DNA of 64,000 nt from Narthecium ossifragum (Eukaryota > Streptophyta > Magnoliopsida > Dioscoreales > Nartheciaceae), in the NCBI GenBank assembly GCA_963920575.1, contig OY986973.1:8443601-8507600 (forward strand), read 5' to 3'. Both the position numbers and the translations under genes were made by a program. Of this stretch, positions 42,583 through 54,227 are shown piece by piece (position 1 is the stretch's first letter; each line of letters starts with the position of its first letter). The notes beneath the pieces were generated by a model, which worked only from the letters and a program-made list of their open reading frames with translations, searched no databases and was not told where the DNA came from.

Positions 42583-43110
42583 TGGCACAGGGTAACGTGG
42601 ACCTCTCTATGGGAGAGACAACCAGATTTCTCAATGGGAGAAACCAAAAATCCTAACTTTCATTAATCATCAAAATTGCCTCTTACAAACCCTAAGTACT
42701 CCTTTTATAGGTTTAAGGACAGACCAGACCAACTCATACATGGACTCTGATATGAATTAACCTAATCCAAATACTAAACCCGAAATTTAAATATGAGAAA
42801 ACCTATTAGAAATAGGAAATTTGCCAAAAATAGAAAGACCCGAACAAACTGCCTAAAAAGGAAAGTTTTTCACTAAAACTGAATTTTAAACCAAAGGAAA
42901 AGGAATTTGAAGATTCAGAGGTCAAGGTCATGGAGAGGTCTTCGACTGGTCGCACGCCCCGATCGGACACCCGGATCGAAAGTTATGCCCATCCGACGGT
43001 CGGGGTCGTCCTAAGATATGAGTCGAACGGATGGAGTCCGAACGCGTCCGGATCACCTCGGGAGCTACTCCGGATCGGACTCGGTCAGGTCCGGGCTTTG
43101 TCCTGCATCA
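42583..43110. mobile_element. Solo LTR (528 bp) with target duplication ACATA, copy B only
   Basis: TGGCACAGGG...GTCCTGCATCA flanked by ACATA at 42578-42582 and 43111-43115. Copy A has the empty site (ACTTGACATTGATTG near 24857). The family is unclear, so orientation is not given. Its second half has GATCGGAC/CCGGATCG-type palindromic words. Inserted after the duplication. Confidence 0.85.
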
Positions 43111-43485
43111 ACATAGATTGTCTTCTGTTCTACGATTACTTTAATTTATAAGGTTAACAAAGCTTGATTAACGGGCTAAAATATACATAATATATGACTT
43201 AACAGTACATCCGACGCTCTTTCAATTTGCGAGATGATCCTGTGGTTAAAGAGTTCAGGATCCTCACGGAGTTTTCTGTGGTCAGGAGTTCTCTGTGGTC
43301 ACGGAGTTTTCTGTGGTCAGTTTTGTTGATTAGTCTGGGAGTTCGTAGTCCAGGATGAGTTGCCCTGTAGCTCTTTGGTTTTATTTGCTAAAAACAAATG
43401 AGGCTTTATCAAACAGTATGCAGCTAATTAATTGCAAGATATACAACATCCAAGATGAACACTAAGATCAATTGGGTTGGGGATC

Positions 43486-45006
43486 TTAGCTAAAATTCTG
43501 TACAGGAACATTTCGATACGGTGAAGGGATGTCCTCTGCCTCCCTCTTCGGCTGCACCCACCGGCCGTAGGCGTTGCACACCATCCCCTTGTTCGCCTGC
43601 TGATTCCAACACTCCGGAACGGTCAGCTCTTTCTTCAGCATACCACAAGCCTTGTTTACCAGGGCCACATCTCGCCGGGCACTTCGCCGAAACCCCGCGT
43701 CATTACTCTGGTAACCATCAACCAGATGCATGTAAGTCTCAAGACTATGGAACCCCGCCAGATCAATGCCTTGCTTTAAGAACGGCGACGACCTCACGTC
43801 GAGGCCCAGCTCGATCCCGACGTGTTTGTAGACCCAGTCGAGCTCCCCAGTGATGCTCTCCAGCTTCTTGATCCCTTCGTTGAACAAAAGCCCGGGCATC
43901 TTCGGCACGACGTCCTGTTTCACGACGACGCGCAGGGTCTTCACCTCCAGTTCTTCCAACCGGTGGCCGAAAGCCTCGTTGCCGACTCTCGGCGCTCCGA
44001 AGGATATGACGCTCACCGGAAGGTTGGGTATAGTCGAGGCAGCTTCGTAGGCGTTCAACAGAGCCAGCGCGCCGCCGAGGCTGTGGCCGGTGATGGTTAG
44101 GCTGACCTCTTCACCCTTCTCTCTGTAATAATTAACTAGCCTTCTTATCTCCTCCATGACTTGCTCCGAAGCGCTCGACTTGTTGTACCTCGTCGACTCG
44201 CTCTTAGACGTATAGATGCTAAGGAAACCATGCTCGACTCTGGCGTCGCCATGGCCTTCGCCGAGCGGTTCGAGCTTCCCCTGCACGTCCTCGAACCATT
44301 CGGCAGGTGCCACAGTGCCGCGCCACGCGACGACTATGTCTCGGCAGCCAATCCGGCGAGTTTCCACATCGTCGCTCACGGCGACGTAGCCCATCCAGTT
44401 GGAATCCTTGCTCCAGGTGTCGGCGTGGAAGGATCGCTCCATCCACCTGGGGAGCTCGACGTGCGACATGGCGTAGACGTACTTGGTCACGTTATAGTGG
44501 TGGCGCGACAGGCCGAGCTTTTCGAAGAGGCGGGGGCGGCCGTAGAGGCAGCTGCCGCAGAACTCGGAGAAGGGGTTGAAGTCGAAGGCATCGTAAGTAG
44601 CCTGAGCGAATTCGCCGTACTTGATGACCTCCCGACGAAGCCATGGATGAAGGGGACTAAGAAGCCGAGACCAATCTGCCCGGCCATGGATCTCGTCGTG
44701 CAGCGTGGTGATGTCCTCCACAGGAGAGTAGGCAGGGGTCTGCCGGCCGCAGGGCGTTGCCGCAGAGGCATCGGTCGATGAAGGGTTGGAGGATTTGCCG
44801 GAGAGGTTGAGGTGGACGAGATTGGAGAGGATGGGGGGGAGTTTGATACCGGAGTTGGATTTGGGTGGCGTTTCTATGGTGGTGGTGGCTGCGGTGGTGG
44901 CGGTGGTGGCGGTGGCGGCGAGGTGGCTGGCGTGGGGCCCTAGTAGGGAGCTCTTGATGGAAGTGGAGGCGAGAGGGAGGTGGCAGATGGTGGAAGAGGC
45001 TGCCAT
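43486..45006 (-). CDS. Phospholipase A1-I-gamma type, chloroplastic (DAD1-like lipase), copy B
   Basis: Encodes the same 506-residue protein as copy A, with the same transit-peptide-like N-terminus, Ser309/Asp365/His420 triad and C-terminal tail. The only coding difference noticed is synonymous (ACG at 43798-43799 versus ACA at 25544-25545 on the plus strand). The same ATG in CCATGG (45004-45006) and the same TATA element (45097-45107) are present, so the gene should be expressible. Upstream, similarity drops at about 45190, and the distal promoter differs by indels (165 bp missing, 0.3-kb insert). The two copies may thus differ in regulation rather than protein. Downstream the LTR of the non-autonomous element is split by another LTR. 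Confidence 0.95.
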   Translation of the reverse strand: MAASSTICHLPLASTSIKSSLLGPHASHLAATATTATTAATTTIETPPKSNSGIKLPPILSNLVHLNLSGKSSNPSSTDASAATPCGRQTPAYSPVEDITTLHDEIHGRADWSRLLSPLHPWLRREVIKYGEFAQATYDAFDFNPFSEFCGSCLYGRPRLFEKLGLSRHHYNVTKYVYAMSHVELPRWMERSFHADTWSKDSNWMGYVAVSDDVETRRIGCRDIVVAWRGTVAPAEWFEDVQGKLEPLGEGHGDARVEHGFLSIYTSKSESTRYNKSSASEQVMEEIRRLVNYYREKGEEVSLTITGHSLGGALALLNAYEAASTIPNLPVSVISFGAPRVGNEAFGHRLEELEVKTLRVVVKQDVVPKMPGLLFNEGIKKLESITGELDWVYKHVGIELGLDVRSSPFLKQGIDLAGFHSLETYMHLVDGYQSNDAGFRRSARRDVALVNKACGMLKKELTVPECWNQQANKGMVCNAYGRWVQPKREAEDIPSPYRNVPVQNFS

Positions 45007-45096
45007 GGAATTGAAGGAGAGGAATGGAGATGGATCAGATCTCTTTGCAGGTTCAGTGCGCACTGTTGGTCTAACACTGAATGGAGGATGTGGGCT

Positions 45097-45107
45097 CAAT
45101 ATATAGA
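45097..45107 (-). promoter_or_regulatory. TATA box of phospholipase A1, copy B
   Basis: Identical to copy A; about 95 bp before the ATG. Confidence 0.6.
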
Positions 45108-45499
45108 TGGAGAAGAGGAGCAGAGGAAGCTGCTTGTCAAGTTCTAACATTGAATGGACTTTGACCAGTTCCAAATGTTCGACCAAGTCTTTAAACTCGA
45201 GCTGCAAGTGGTAGATTAAAACAGATTAATTTGATGACTGGCGACTTTGTATTTCGTTACGTCAAGAATCATGCAACTTATTAATAGGTTGGGAGTTCGT
45301 ACTTTGATGTATGAAGAGAGGTATTGGAGGTTATGAGAGACATTTTAGATATAATTCTTTGGGTTTTATTCAGAGAGTATTAATTATCCTGGCCATTTAA
45401 TTTACGCCTTATTTTTTGTTTTGTTCATAGAGTCAAAACACGTGGAAAAATAATTTGTGTTGCACTGCTCCATAGCAGCTGGTGATGGGGGAGGGAGGT

Positions 45500-45812
45500 T
45501 TTGGGATGGTAGGTTTTTAGAGGCTTTTTGGGTCGTCCCCTCGCGATCGGGGGTACACGATGAACGGCATGTACATCGGTGGACCCTTACCCTTCAATCA
45601 GTAGACCCCTATCGATCTTATCATCTAATCCATCGGTAGTGTTCTACTGATTACCGATTGATTAGATCAATCATCAGATCCGTAGAACACTACCGATTGA
45701 TTGATGTAATCCATCGGTAGCGTTATACCGATGAATTAGATCACTCAATCGGTAGACATCTACCGATTGAGCCAATGTGCAGCGTACATGGCCAGACACT
45801 CTACAACTCTTA
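45500..45812. mobile_element. Hairpin-rich insertion, copy B only
   Basis: About 310 bp replacing a short G-rich repeat in copy A. It contains many ATCGGTAG/CTACCGAT words that pair: CCATCGGTAGTGTTCTAC with GTAGAACACTACCGATTG, and ATCGGTAGACATCTACCGAT as a tight hairpin. No coding frame and no clear terminal repeats or target duplication. Confidence 0.6.
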
Positions 45813-47120
45813 GCCCCCGTTTGGTTCAGGATAATCCCTTTATTCTCTATTTTATCCTCAAACACCAAAATCCCTTATCCCTAATTAACCCAAGGAATCA
45901 TTACTGATTTATTTTCACTTTTCAATCATTACTCATCAATCCTGTTTGGTTTGGGGATCGGGGGATAACCCCTTATGTCATCTTTTACCCCCAAACATAA
46001 TGGAGATAGCAAAATAGGGATAAAGTGGGTTATCCCAAAAAATGGGGATATAACTTATCCAATCCCCATTTAACTCTACTCTAATTTCTATCCTCATTTC
46101 TATCCCACCGAGTAAAAAAAATATTTTGACGTTTCAAGTAAGGCAAGATATAAAAATATTTATTTCAGAATTGCCCCCATGTGGAGCATGGCATGGCATG
46201 GTGACGTGGTATAATCATACACATTAATGCATCCCCATACGGGCCCACTTATATTAATATAATAATATTAATTTAATATATATTATTAAAATAATACTTT
46301 TTTTTACCTGATGTGGATCAATCATGGTACGACACATGGCATATGGGACCCACTTACATTAATATTTTGTTATAATGATATATTATTAATATTATTTAAT
46401 ACAGTACACGTAAGAAAATGTTTCTACGCGCGTAGACTTTTTTATGCGCTTCCAAAACACGCTCGTAAATATTTTTGTGAACTGATAAAATATTTTACAC
46501 ACATGATAACATTTTTTGTGCGTGCTTGTTTTTCTACGTGCAAACATTTTCGTGAGCACATAAACATTTTTGTATACATTTTTATGAGCGTATAAAAATT
46601 TTTGCGCACGTAGAAACATTTCATTGTGCGTAGTGTATTAAATAATATTATTAATATATTATTATAATAAAATATTAATATAAGTGGGTCCCGCATATCA
46701 CGTGTCATATCATGATTGGTCCACGTCATGTAAAAATTATTTATTTTATATTACTTTTAATAATATATTAAAATAATAATATTTTATTAATATAAGTTGG
46801 TCTGCATGGGAGATGTATTTTATACCATGATTGGCATGGGTAATATGGTCATAAAAGTCTTATTCTGCAAAAATTCAAGGATGGGTTCTGATATGCCAAA
46901 AGCAAATATAAAGGGTCCAAATCCGTAAAAATATTCTAATAAAAAATTACAATTCCTACCATTATTCTGTCACCTACAACCAAACATCATTTTATTATTC
47001 AAAACAATTATTACACATTTATTTATGTTTTTTCAACCAAACATGAAAAATAAAATAGCTTTATTCTCGTGGATTATGTCGATTTTTCTAAGTTCGGAAT
47101 CACTTAATCTAGAATAGCCT
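45813..47120. mobile_element. AT-rich palindromic (foldback/MITE-like) element, copy B
   Basis: Counterpart of 27500-28890; palindrome core about 46180-46815. The right outer arm is shortened relative to copy A (AGATGTATTTTATACC near 46812). Confidence 0.65.
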
Positions 47121-47547
47121 GTCCCATTACTGAACGCCAGAGCACGCGTACACACTGACCAGAGTATTGGGCACAGGGGACAACGAGACAAGACCACATG
47201 CGTTGGCAGTACATAATTGTTAGCTGTGTCAGAAATATTTGTAGGTTATTTATTTGTTGACAAATTCCGTACATATGGAAGTATTTTTGCACCAATATAT
47301 CAACTGGGTCTAAAATAATGCTACAAAATAAAAAAATGAAATGCTAACTGGCAACTCATTTGAAGTATATTAATTTGCCAAGTCAAGTAGCTGTAGGTCA
47401 AAGATTTAGACGAGTTAGCCATTGTCAACAATCAAGAACCACACCTCCATGTAGTGTTCCCACTTGTGGTCAACAAATACATGCATGTTTTTTTTTTTTT
47501 TTGAAAAGATAAGCCCGAAGGCTAACTACAGTAAACTAAACAACCTC

Positions 47548-50500
47548 TCAGATTCCTAGATCAACCTCCAAATGAGGCTGCCCAGTTACAAGTAAGTCCA
47601 CCTCCCGTGGCTGTCTAGCAACAAAATCTGCTCGTTGATTATCCTCCAGTGGAATATACTGCACCTGAAAATGTCGGAACCGACCGGCAATCCACCAAAT
47701 CTCCTGCATGAGACACAAAACATTTCCAACCCCAGGGAAACGCCCCAGAATCAGTCTCACCGCCTCCATAGAATCACTCTCAATTACTAGTGATGTTATA
47801 CCTCTTCAAACAGATTCCTCCATCGCCATTTTAATTGCCGACAGCTCTCCAAAAAGAACTGCCTCTTCCCCAAACTCCAACATCCCTGATGTCGACCAAA
47901 CTATATTATCATCCTCGTCAACACATACAGCCCCCATACCTGTCATAAAACCATCAGTACCCACAGATGCATCCACCTGGACTCGGGCACCAAGTAACGA
48001 TGAAGCTCCATCCCTAGCAGCTGGTACAACTGCCCCGTGCACAAGGAGATACTCACGAGCCAACCAACGGATTCGTCTGCTAATATCAACAACATGATCT
48101 TGTTCATCCTCATATAACAGCAAACACCTTGATTTCCATAAACACCAAAGGGTATAGGCAATCACCGTCTTCATCTTCTTCAACTCTGGGTCTCTCCTCC
48201 CTCTCCCCAACATACTAAAGCATTGATCCAGGTTCCAACCTGACAGATCTATCATCCGCGTCCCCCTAAACACCTCCTCTCAAGTTGCCCTTGCAAAAGG
48301 ACATTCAAAGAGCATATGTTCTATAGTCTCCTCTGCCCCTCTACATCTCCGGCAGTCCTTCTCCCCTGTCAAACAAATATTCCATAGAAAACCCAACGTT
48401 GGAAGCTTATAGTGCGCCAAACGCCAGAGGAAATGGCATACCTGTGGACCAGCCGGCGCTCGCCAAACTCTCCACCACCAACGATGCAGATCACCTAAAA
48501 CAGAGCCCATCGGCCGCCGAGCTTCCAGAAACCGGTAACAAGACCCAGTCGTGATTCTACCCTCAAGTCCCCCCAACCATCGCCATGTATCAACTTCATC
48601 ATTTATACCCACCGGAACTGCTACCACCCTCTCTATCAACTCCGGCGGCAAGAACGACTCCAGCGCCACCAAGTTCCAGCACCCGTCCGAATCCAGCAGA
48701 TCCCCCACACGTGCTTCCAATGACTCCGGATGCATCACCATTGGGCAAGGAAGGCGATTAAGGGGAGTCTCACCTACCCACCAGTCCTCCATCACATTGA
48801 TCCTACTCCCTCGAGAAGGCACCCATCGTATCCCCTGTTTCAGCAACATCGCCGCCCGACCCACTGACCGCCAAAGGGGAGAAACTCCAGTAGACAGAGG
48901 CAGAGTAGGTAGTCTTCCTTCCCACTGGTATTTGCCTCTAACAACAAGGGACCAAGCCGTCCGTTTATCCTCCAGCAAATCCGCCGCACGTCTCATCCTC
49001 ATTGCAGTTTGCCAGAGACATAAATCCTTCAACCCAAGGCCGCCCATGGTCTTATGCATGCACACCTTCTCCCATGAGACCACAGACGCACCACTCCTTC
49101 TTCCCTGCCACAGAAAGCTCCGGACAAATTTATCAATCTTCCTCAATACACAGACCGGGACAGGTCTTGCCATCATCTGGAACACCGGAATAGCTTGAAG
49201 TACAGACTGTGCCATCACCGCTTTCCCCGCTCCAGACAAACGCTGCCCAGCACCTCTCAAAATCCTGTCCTGTATCGCCTCCAATATAAAATTATAATGA
49301 TGAGCAAGAATACGAGAGGTATCCAGAGGTATACCAAGATAACGCCAAGGGCCTTTCTTCTCAACCATACCAAGTAGACGGACGATGCGAGTACGCCTTC
49401 GAGGAGAAGTCACCTTCGAAAACTTCACACTGGATTTACTGGGATTCATCTCCAACCTTGACAAATTTTTGAACCATTTCAGAACCGTGAGTAGCTTTCG
49501 AACTTCCAGCGACGAAGCTTTAGTGAAGAAAAGACAGTCATCTGCATACAACAGGTGACTGATCCTGAACTCCGTACGTGGAAAATTCATACCAGCACAT
49601 GTCATCAATGGTACTTTAAGAAGCCTGGTGAGAACCTCCTGACAGATGATAAAAAGATATGGCGATAGAGGATCACCTTGCCTGAGACCTCTCTGGGAAG
49701 GAAAATACCCACATATCCGTCCATTCAGAATTAACGAAAATTTTGCAGTTGTAACACATTGCATTACCCAAGAAATCCACATATCCGGAAACTCCATAGC
49801 TTGCAACACACGTCGAAGAAATTCCCAACTAACAGAATCATATGCAGATTGAAGATCAACCTTAACAGCCATAAAGGGATCATGTTTCGGAGCCCGATGG
49901 ATAGAATGCAAAATCTCCTGGGCCGCCCCCAAATTATCAAATATCGACCTTCCAGAGATGAAAGCCGATTTCTCAATGCTAATGAGTTCCCCCAGTAAGG
50001 GTTTCAGTCGATTCACCAGTAATGTAGTAATCAATTTGTACCCCGTATTGCACAGACTTATTGGTCTGAACTCCTTGACCCTTCGAGGATTCTTCACCTT
50101 TGGAATAATAGAGATAAAAGTATCATTCCAGTGATTTGGGAGAATACCTGTACGAAAAAACCCAAAAATCATCTGAGTGATATCGGATCCAATAATATCC
50201 CAATATTCTCTGTAGAATTCCACTGGTAGCCCATCCGGTCTTGGACACTTCTCAGATCCCATCTGCTTCAATGCAGCCCGGATTTCCTCCACAGTTGGTT
50301 CCTCCACAAGCCGCACCCTATCCTCCTGGGAAATTCGTGGTAGCTCAGGGAGAGTCAACCCATTCCTAGCTTGTCGTCGAGACCAGAGCTTCCGGAAATA
50401 AGAAAGGAAAACCTCACTCACCGCCTTTTGATCAGAGACTACTGACCCTACCTCATCCAGCACCTCCCCAACCATAGATCTATTCCCTCTAGGCTTCGCC

Positions 50501-51612
50501 ATCGAATGGAAATAATGGGAATTCCTGTCCCCCTCCTCCACCCACTGTGACCGCTTGTGTTGAGCTACATACCGATCATGCTGCAGTAATAGAGCAACAT
50601 GCTTGTTCTCTAGGGATCTTAACTTGCATTCCTCCTCATAAGAAAGGCCCACCTCCTCCTCTTGCAAATATAGGCTATGTATATGCTGCAGAAGAACCTG
50701 ATTCGAATTAAAGAGATCAAAGTCATCACGCCTGTTCCATGACTTTACAGTATTCTTTATCTCCTTCAGTCTGCCTGTGAGCTGGTATTGTAGAGATCCC
50801 CTCCTTTGTCGATTCCAAGCATGCCGTACAGTAGAACGGAAGGCCGAGAGGGGCAACCAAAACTGTTGGAGACGGAAAGGAGTCGCACCAGACAAAACCT
50901 GCTCAGGAGAGAGGGATAAAAGCAAAGGTCGATGATCAGAACCCATGAATGTCAAATGCTTAATAAATGCTCCTGGGAACCAGTCTCGCCACGAAGCATT
51001 ACACAAGGCACGATCCAGACGTTCAAGTAATCTGCGTCTTCCAATAGATTTGTTTGAATAGGTATAGGTTGGTCCCCTAAAGCCCAAATCAATAAGACCT
51101 CGCCTCGAAATGAGTTGTAAGAAATCCTCCGCAGACCTTCGATAAGCGAAGGGAACACATCCCCGCTTCTCTGAAGGAGCTAACACAACATTAAAATCTC
51201 CCAACATAAGATGCGGCCAACCCCAGCTACTAACTCTCTCCAACTCTTCCCAAAGACACCGTCGCCCTTGCCATGTCCTTGCTGCATATATTGCAGACAC
51301 AAACCACTGTCCCGAGTCTTCAGAGGTGACCACCCCATGCAACGCCTGATCAGAAAATTGGAGAAAGGAAACGTCCCCCATGCTATCTCGCCACACAGCA
51401 AGAATACCACCATGTCTACCTCGGCTCGGCAGCAAAAAAACATGCCATCCCACTCCTAGCTTTTGTTGGATGATAGACAGATGCTCCTCCACTATCACCA
51501 CTTCCAATAAAAAACACATATCCAAGTTAAATTCAGAAAGTACCCGTTTACACGTACTCGCCGCCCTCTTCGGCCCCAACTGATGAACGTTCCAGGCCAT
51601 AATACGCATCAT
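47548..51612 (-). pseudogene. LINE ORF2: endonuclease, reverse transcriptase, RNase H
   Basis: A single uninterrupted reading frame of 1355 codons apart from two in-frame TGA codons: 48280-48282 (Trp in the copy at 1-2697) and 47806-47808 (Gln there). No frameshift. Domains: EEP endonuclease, residues 1-230 (MAWNVHQLG, GDFN near 137, GSDHRP near 224); RT about 480-780 with YADD near 687; zf-RVT about 1040-1115; RNase H-like about 1190-1340. The stops fall after RT and zf-RVT, so endonuclease and RT (1110 residues) could still be made. The ATG overlaps the ORF1 stop (ATGA at 51612-51609). Confidence 0.93.
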
Positions 51613-53442
51613 AAAACCACAGTTTGTGAGGAAGTGCCCGCTTCCTGGGTTTCAACACGACTCCGCTTCGACCTCCCATTTCCTGTGCTGAGGACCATCT
51701 GCATACTCCCATCTCCCATTGGTGCATCCGCTATTCTTGATGGTGTGAACCCAGGAGGCCACGGTGGTGTCTCACCAAAAAGAGCTTGTTTCAGGTTCTG
51801 CAATCCCTCCACATGGAACGACTCCAGCTTCTCTTTCGACAGCTGACTTCTCTGCTTCACCGCCTTCTTTGCTGCTCCATCTTGTTGGTAACCCTTAGGA
51901 ACTACAAGAGGCCCCGGCCTGGTAGGACCTCCCCTCTCCCTACGATACCACCCTATTTCATGCGGGGATAAATCAGCAATTTCTTCATCAGTTAGTTGAG
52001 TACTCTGTCCAGCATTTTGCAGCACCACGAATCTGTTAGACGATTTCAAAACCTCATCATCCGATCTGCCCCGACGTTGCTGATGTGCAGAGTCAGTCCC
52101 CTATTTTACTGGGTAAGCCCTCTGTACTTTGGCTGAGTTAGTTGCAGAGCTTAGACCCTCAATCTTCTTATTCCGACCCAACCCAGGCTTTTCCTTAAAC
52201 ACAGCCGTTCTGTTAGCAGAAAATGTGAACCCCACTCCAGGTGCAACAGAAGCGCCACCATCAACGCGCTCTGATCCTTCTCGCGTATGAGACAGATTTG
52301 AAACAGATCCTCCTACCATATCAGCATTCTCCTCCATATCAACCTGATTCAAACCGTCCAGGATCCCGGAATCACCGCGCGTAAACATATGCTGTGATTT
52401 CGGTTTCCAAACAGCACCCGCAGCAGTTCCTCTCCGGCCATCCCCAGCCTCCGTTCTCACCTTCGGCAGCACCCTGGCCCGTCCCCATCTTCTTCTTGAT
52501 TGAACTGTTTGCCAACCTCCCAAAGCATTCTGCTTATCATCCACCCGAGCTACATTTCTGTCCGTCTGAGCAGAAAACAGGGGCTCCCCACCATTGTAGA
52601 TTGGGGTCTGTGATACTCCTTCATTATGCTGTTCCTCCTCCCCCACCGTACTCCTCTTACAATATTGAGAACGATGACCCAAACATCCACACTTCTCACA
52701 CAAAATGGCATTTTCATAAACCAGAGACTGGTTGAAGGACTGCATGACCCCCTCAACATCAAGAAACTTCACTGGTATGGACTTAGGTACCGGGGTCGCA
52801 ATATCCACCTCAATGCAAACCCTAGCATATCGACCTCGCTCAAGAAACTTTGTAGGAGCATCAATAGCAACAGGGCGTCCAATAGTTGAAGAAATAATCA
52901 ACAAAGGTTCTCTCTCACTTAGGTCATTAGGAAGCTCCGGCATACGAATCCACACAAGCACCTTATTGAAGTCAGCCTCCTGAGGACGAAAACATGGACG
53001 CCAACGGATCAGAGACAGTTTTTCCATCAACAGTCCATGGACATCCCCTTAACACCTTCAACACATCACCCTCATTAGCAAACTTGAAAACAAAGACTCC
53101 ATGAGCTCTGTCCGTAACTAGGAATGGTTCAGATGTCTTCCACATATAGGCCAGCCTCCTTCTCAGAAAATCCAATCCAACTCTACCTCCAAAGAACCGT
53201 CCGAATAAAGAGAACTCCCACTTCTTTTGGCAGCGAGCAAGCACATCCGGCGGGATGAAAACCTCTCCCTGTGAAGATTTCTCCAAACTCCTGAACTCTT
53301 CTTCCCCTACCAGCGAGCTCTCCAACTCGCCGCCCGCCACCACCATTGCCCAAGAAATCGGTGCATCATCACGACCTTCCTCTACACATTCTGGGGGGTC
53401 CCCTCCTTCGTTCTCCCTAGGACCATCGCTCTCTACTTCCAT
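51609..53442 (-). pseudogene. LINE ORF1 (DUF4283 and zinc knuckle protein)
   Basis: RNA-binding gag-like protein of plant LINEs. Start chosen at MEVESDGPRENEGG (53442); an upstream Met at 53496 straddles the insertion point and is not native. DUF4283 domain: KKWEFSLFGRFFGGRVGLDF and WKTSEPFLVTDRAHGVFVFKF. A frameshift near 53018-53024 is explained by one extra A in an A5 run. A CCHC knuckle CEKCGCLGHRSQYC follows near 52660-52700, then GGWQTVQSRRRWGRA. An in-frame TAG at 52101-52103 precedes a tail in the same frame to the TGA at 51609-51611. Two lesions only, so the element is young. Confidence 0.9.
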
Positions 53443-53505
53443 CGCTCTCAATCCTCTTCTAAAAGCTCCAAGTTTTTTAAATCTATATTGCTTCATACAT
53501 GCATG

Positions 53506-54227
53506 TCGATGTGTTGAATGTTGTAGTCTGTTATTTTCTGGTTTTTTTTTCCGTTTGCGTTGCTCGGTACATAAGGGCCGAGTTCTATTTATCCCAGTAA
53601 CAAACGCTTCTCTTTTACAACTATAACGATTTAATCTGATTTGAATTATTAGTTAAAATTTAAATAAATTTATATCGAAACTAGATTTTTGAATGAAATT
53701 CAAACAGATCTAATCATTTATATAATGATATAAGAAAAATAATGACACGAGCTAAACGTAACTCACGAGGGCGAGCTAGAAACTCCTTTCACAAATCCAA
53801 GGCTCACCCAAATCAACGATCATATCTACAATGTGTTGTCCAGTTGCCACAGACTATAATCTTTATATTTTATAAATTTCTTTGTCCTTTTGCGTCGTAT
53901 ATGCATAATACTCAAGTCTCTTGTTGTGGAAAAAAATTATAGATGGCTACCCGCTTTCTTATCTTTTATCATTTTTCATGTTAAAAAGGATGGATGTTTA
54001 TCCGAGTTGGTTGGGACTTCTAATGCATTCAATAGAACTAACGTTTTAATACTATTAGAAATCTTCTTATATTAATTCTCAAAGTTCATCAATTAAAGAG
54101 TTAGCTTGATCCTAAGATTAAAATAATTTGGTTAAGCACCTTTAAATCAAGAGAACAAGCAAAGTTATCAAAATTTCAAATATGACAGATAACTTATTTG
54201 CTAGAACTTATTGGACTCGTTAAGGTG
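53506..54227. other. Unassigned duplicated intergenic DNA, copy B
   Basis: Counterpart of 29460-30194; no gene or element recognised. Confidence 0.6.

Larger units (their letters stand above)
41067..43204 (-). mobile_element. Gag-only non-autonomous Athila/Tat-like element, copy B
   Basis: Counterpart of 23341-24950. The primer site is better preserved here: minus strand TGGTGCCATTGCCGGAAA at 42141-42158, a tRNA-Asp-like site with about four differences from the Athila one. The LTR (42164-43204) is interrupted by a 528-bp solo LTR. The gag frame 41244-41819 has the same two stops as copy A. Confidence 0.78.
47488..53494 (-). mobile_element. L1-clade LINE, near full length, copy B only
   Basis: A 6007-bp minus-strand element with poly(A) tail (T run 47488-47502) and an 11-bp target duplication ATACATGCATG at 47477-47487 and 53495-53505. 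Copy A keeps the uninterrupted site near 29459. Two overlapping frames (ORF1, ORF2) are almost intact. Only about 50 bp precede the likely ORF1 start, so the 5' UTR may be slightly truncated. Inserted after the duplication. Confidence 0.95.

Noticed and set aside
52394..53626. Plus-strand frames opposite LINE ORF1 and ORF2 (for example 48551-49198, 215 codons)
   Set aside because: Shadows of the minus-strand LINE genes.
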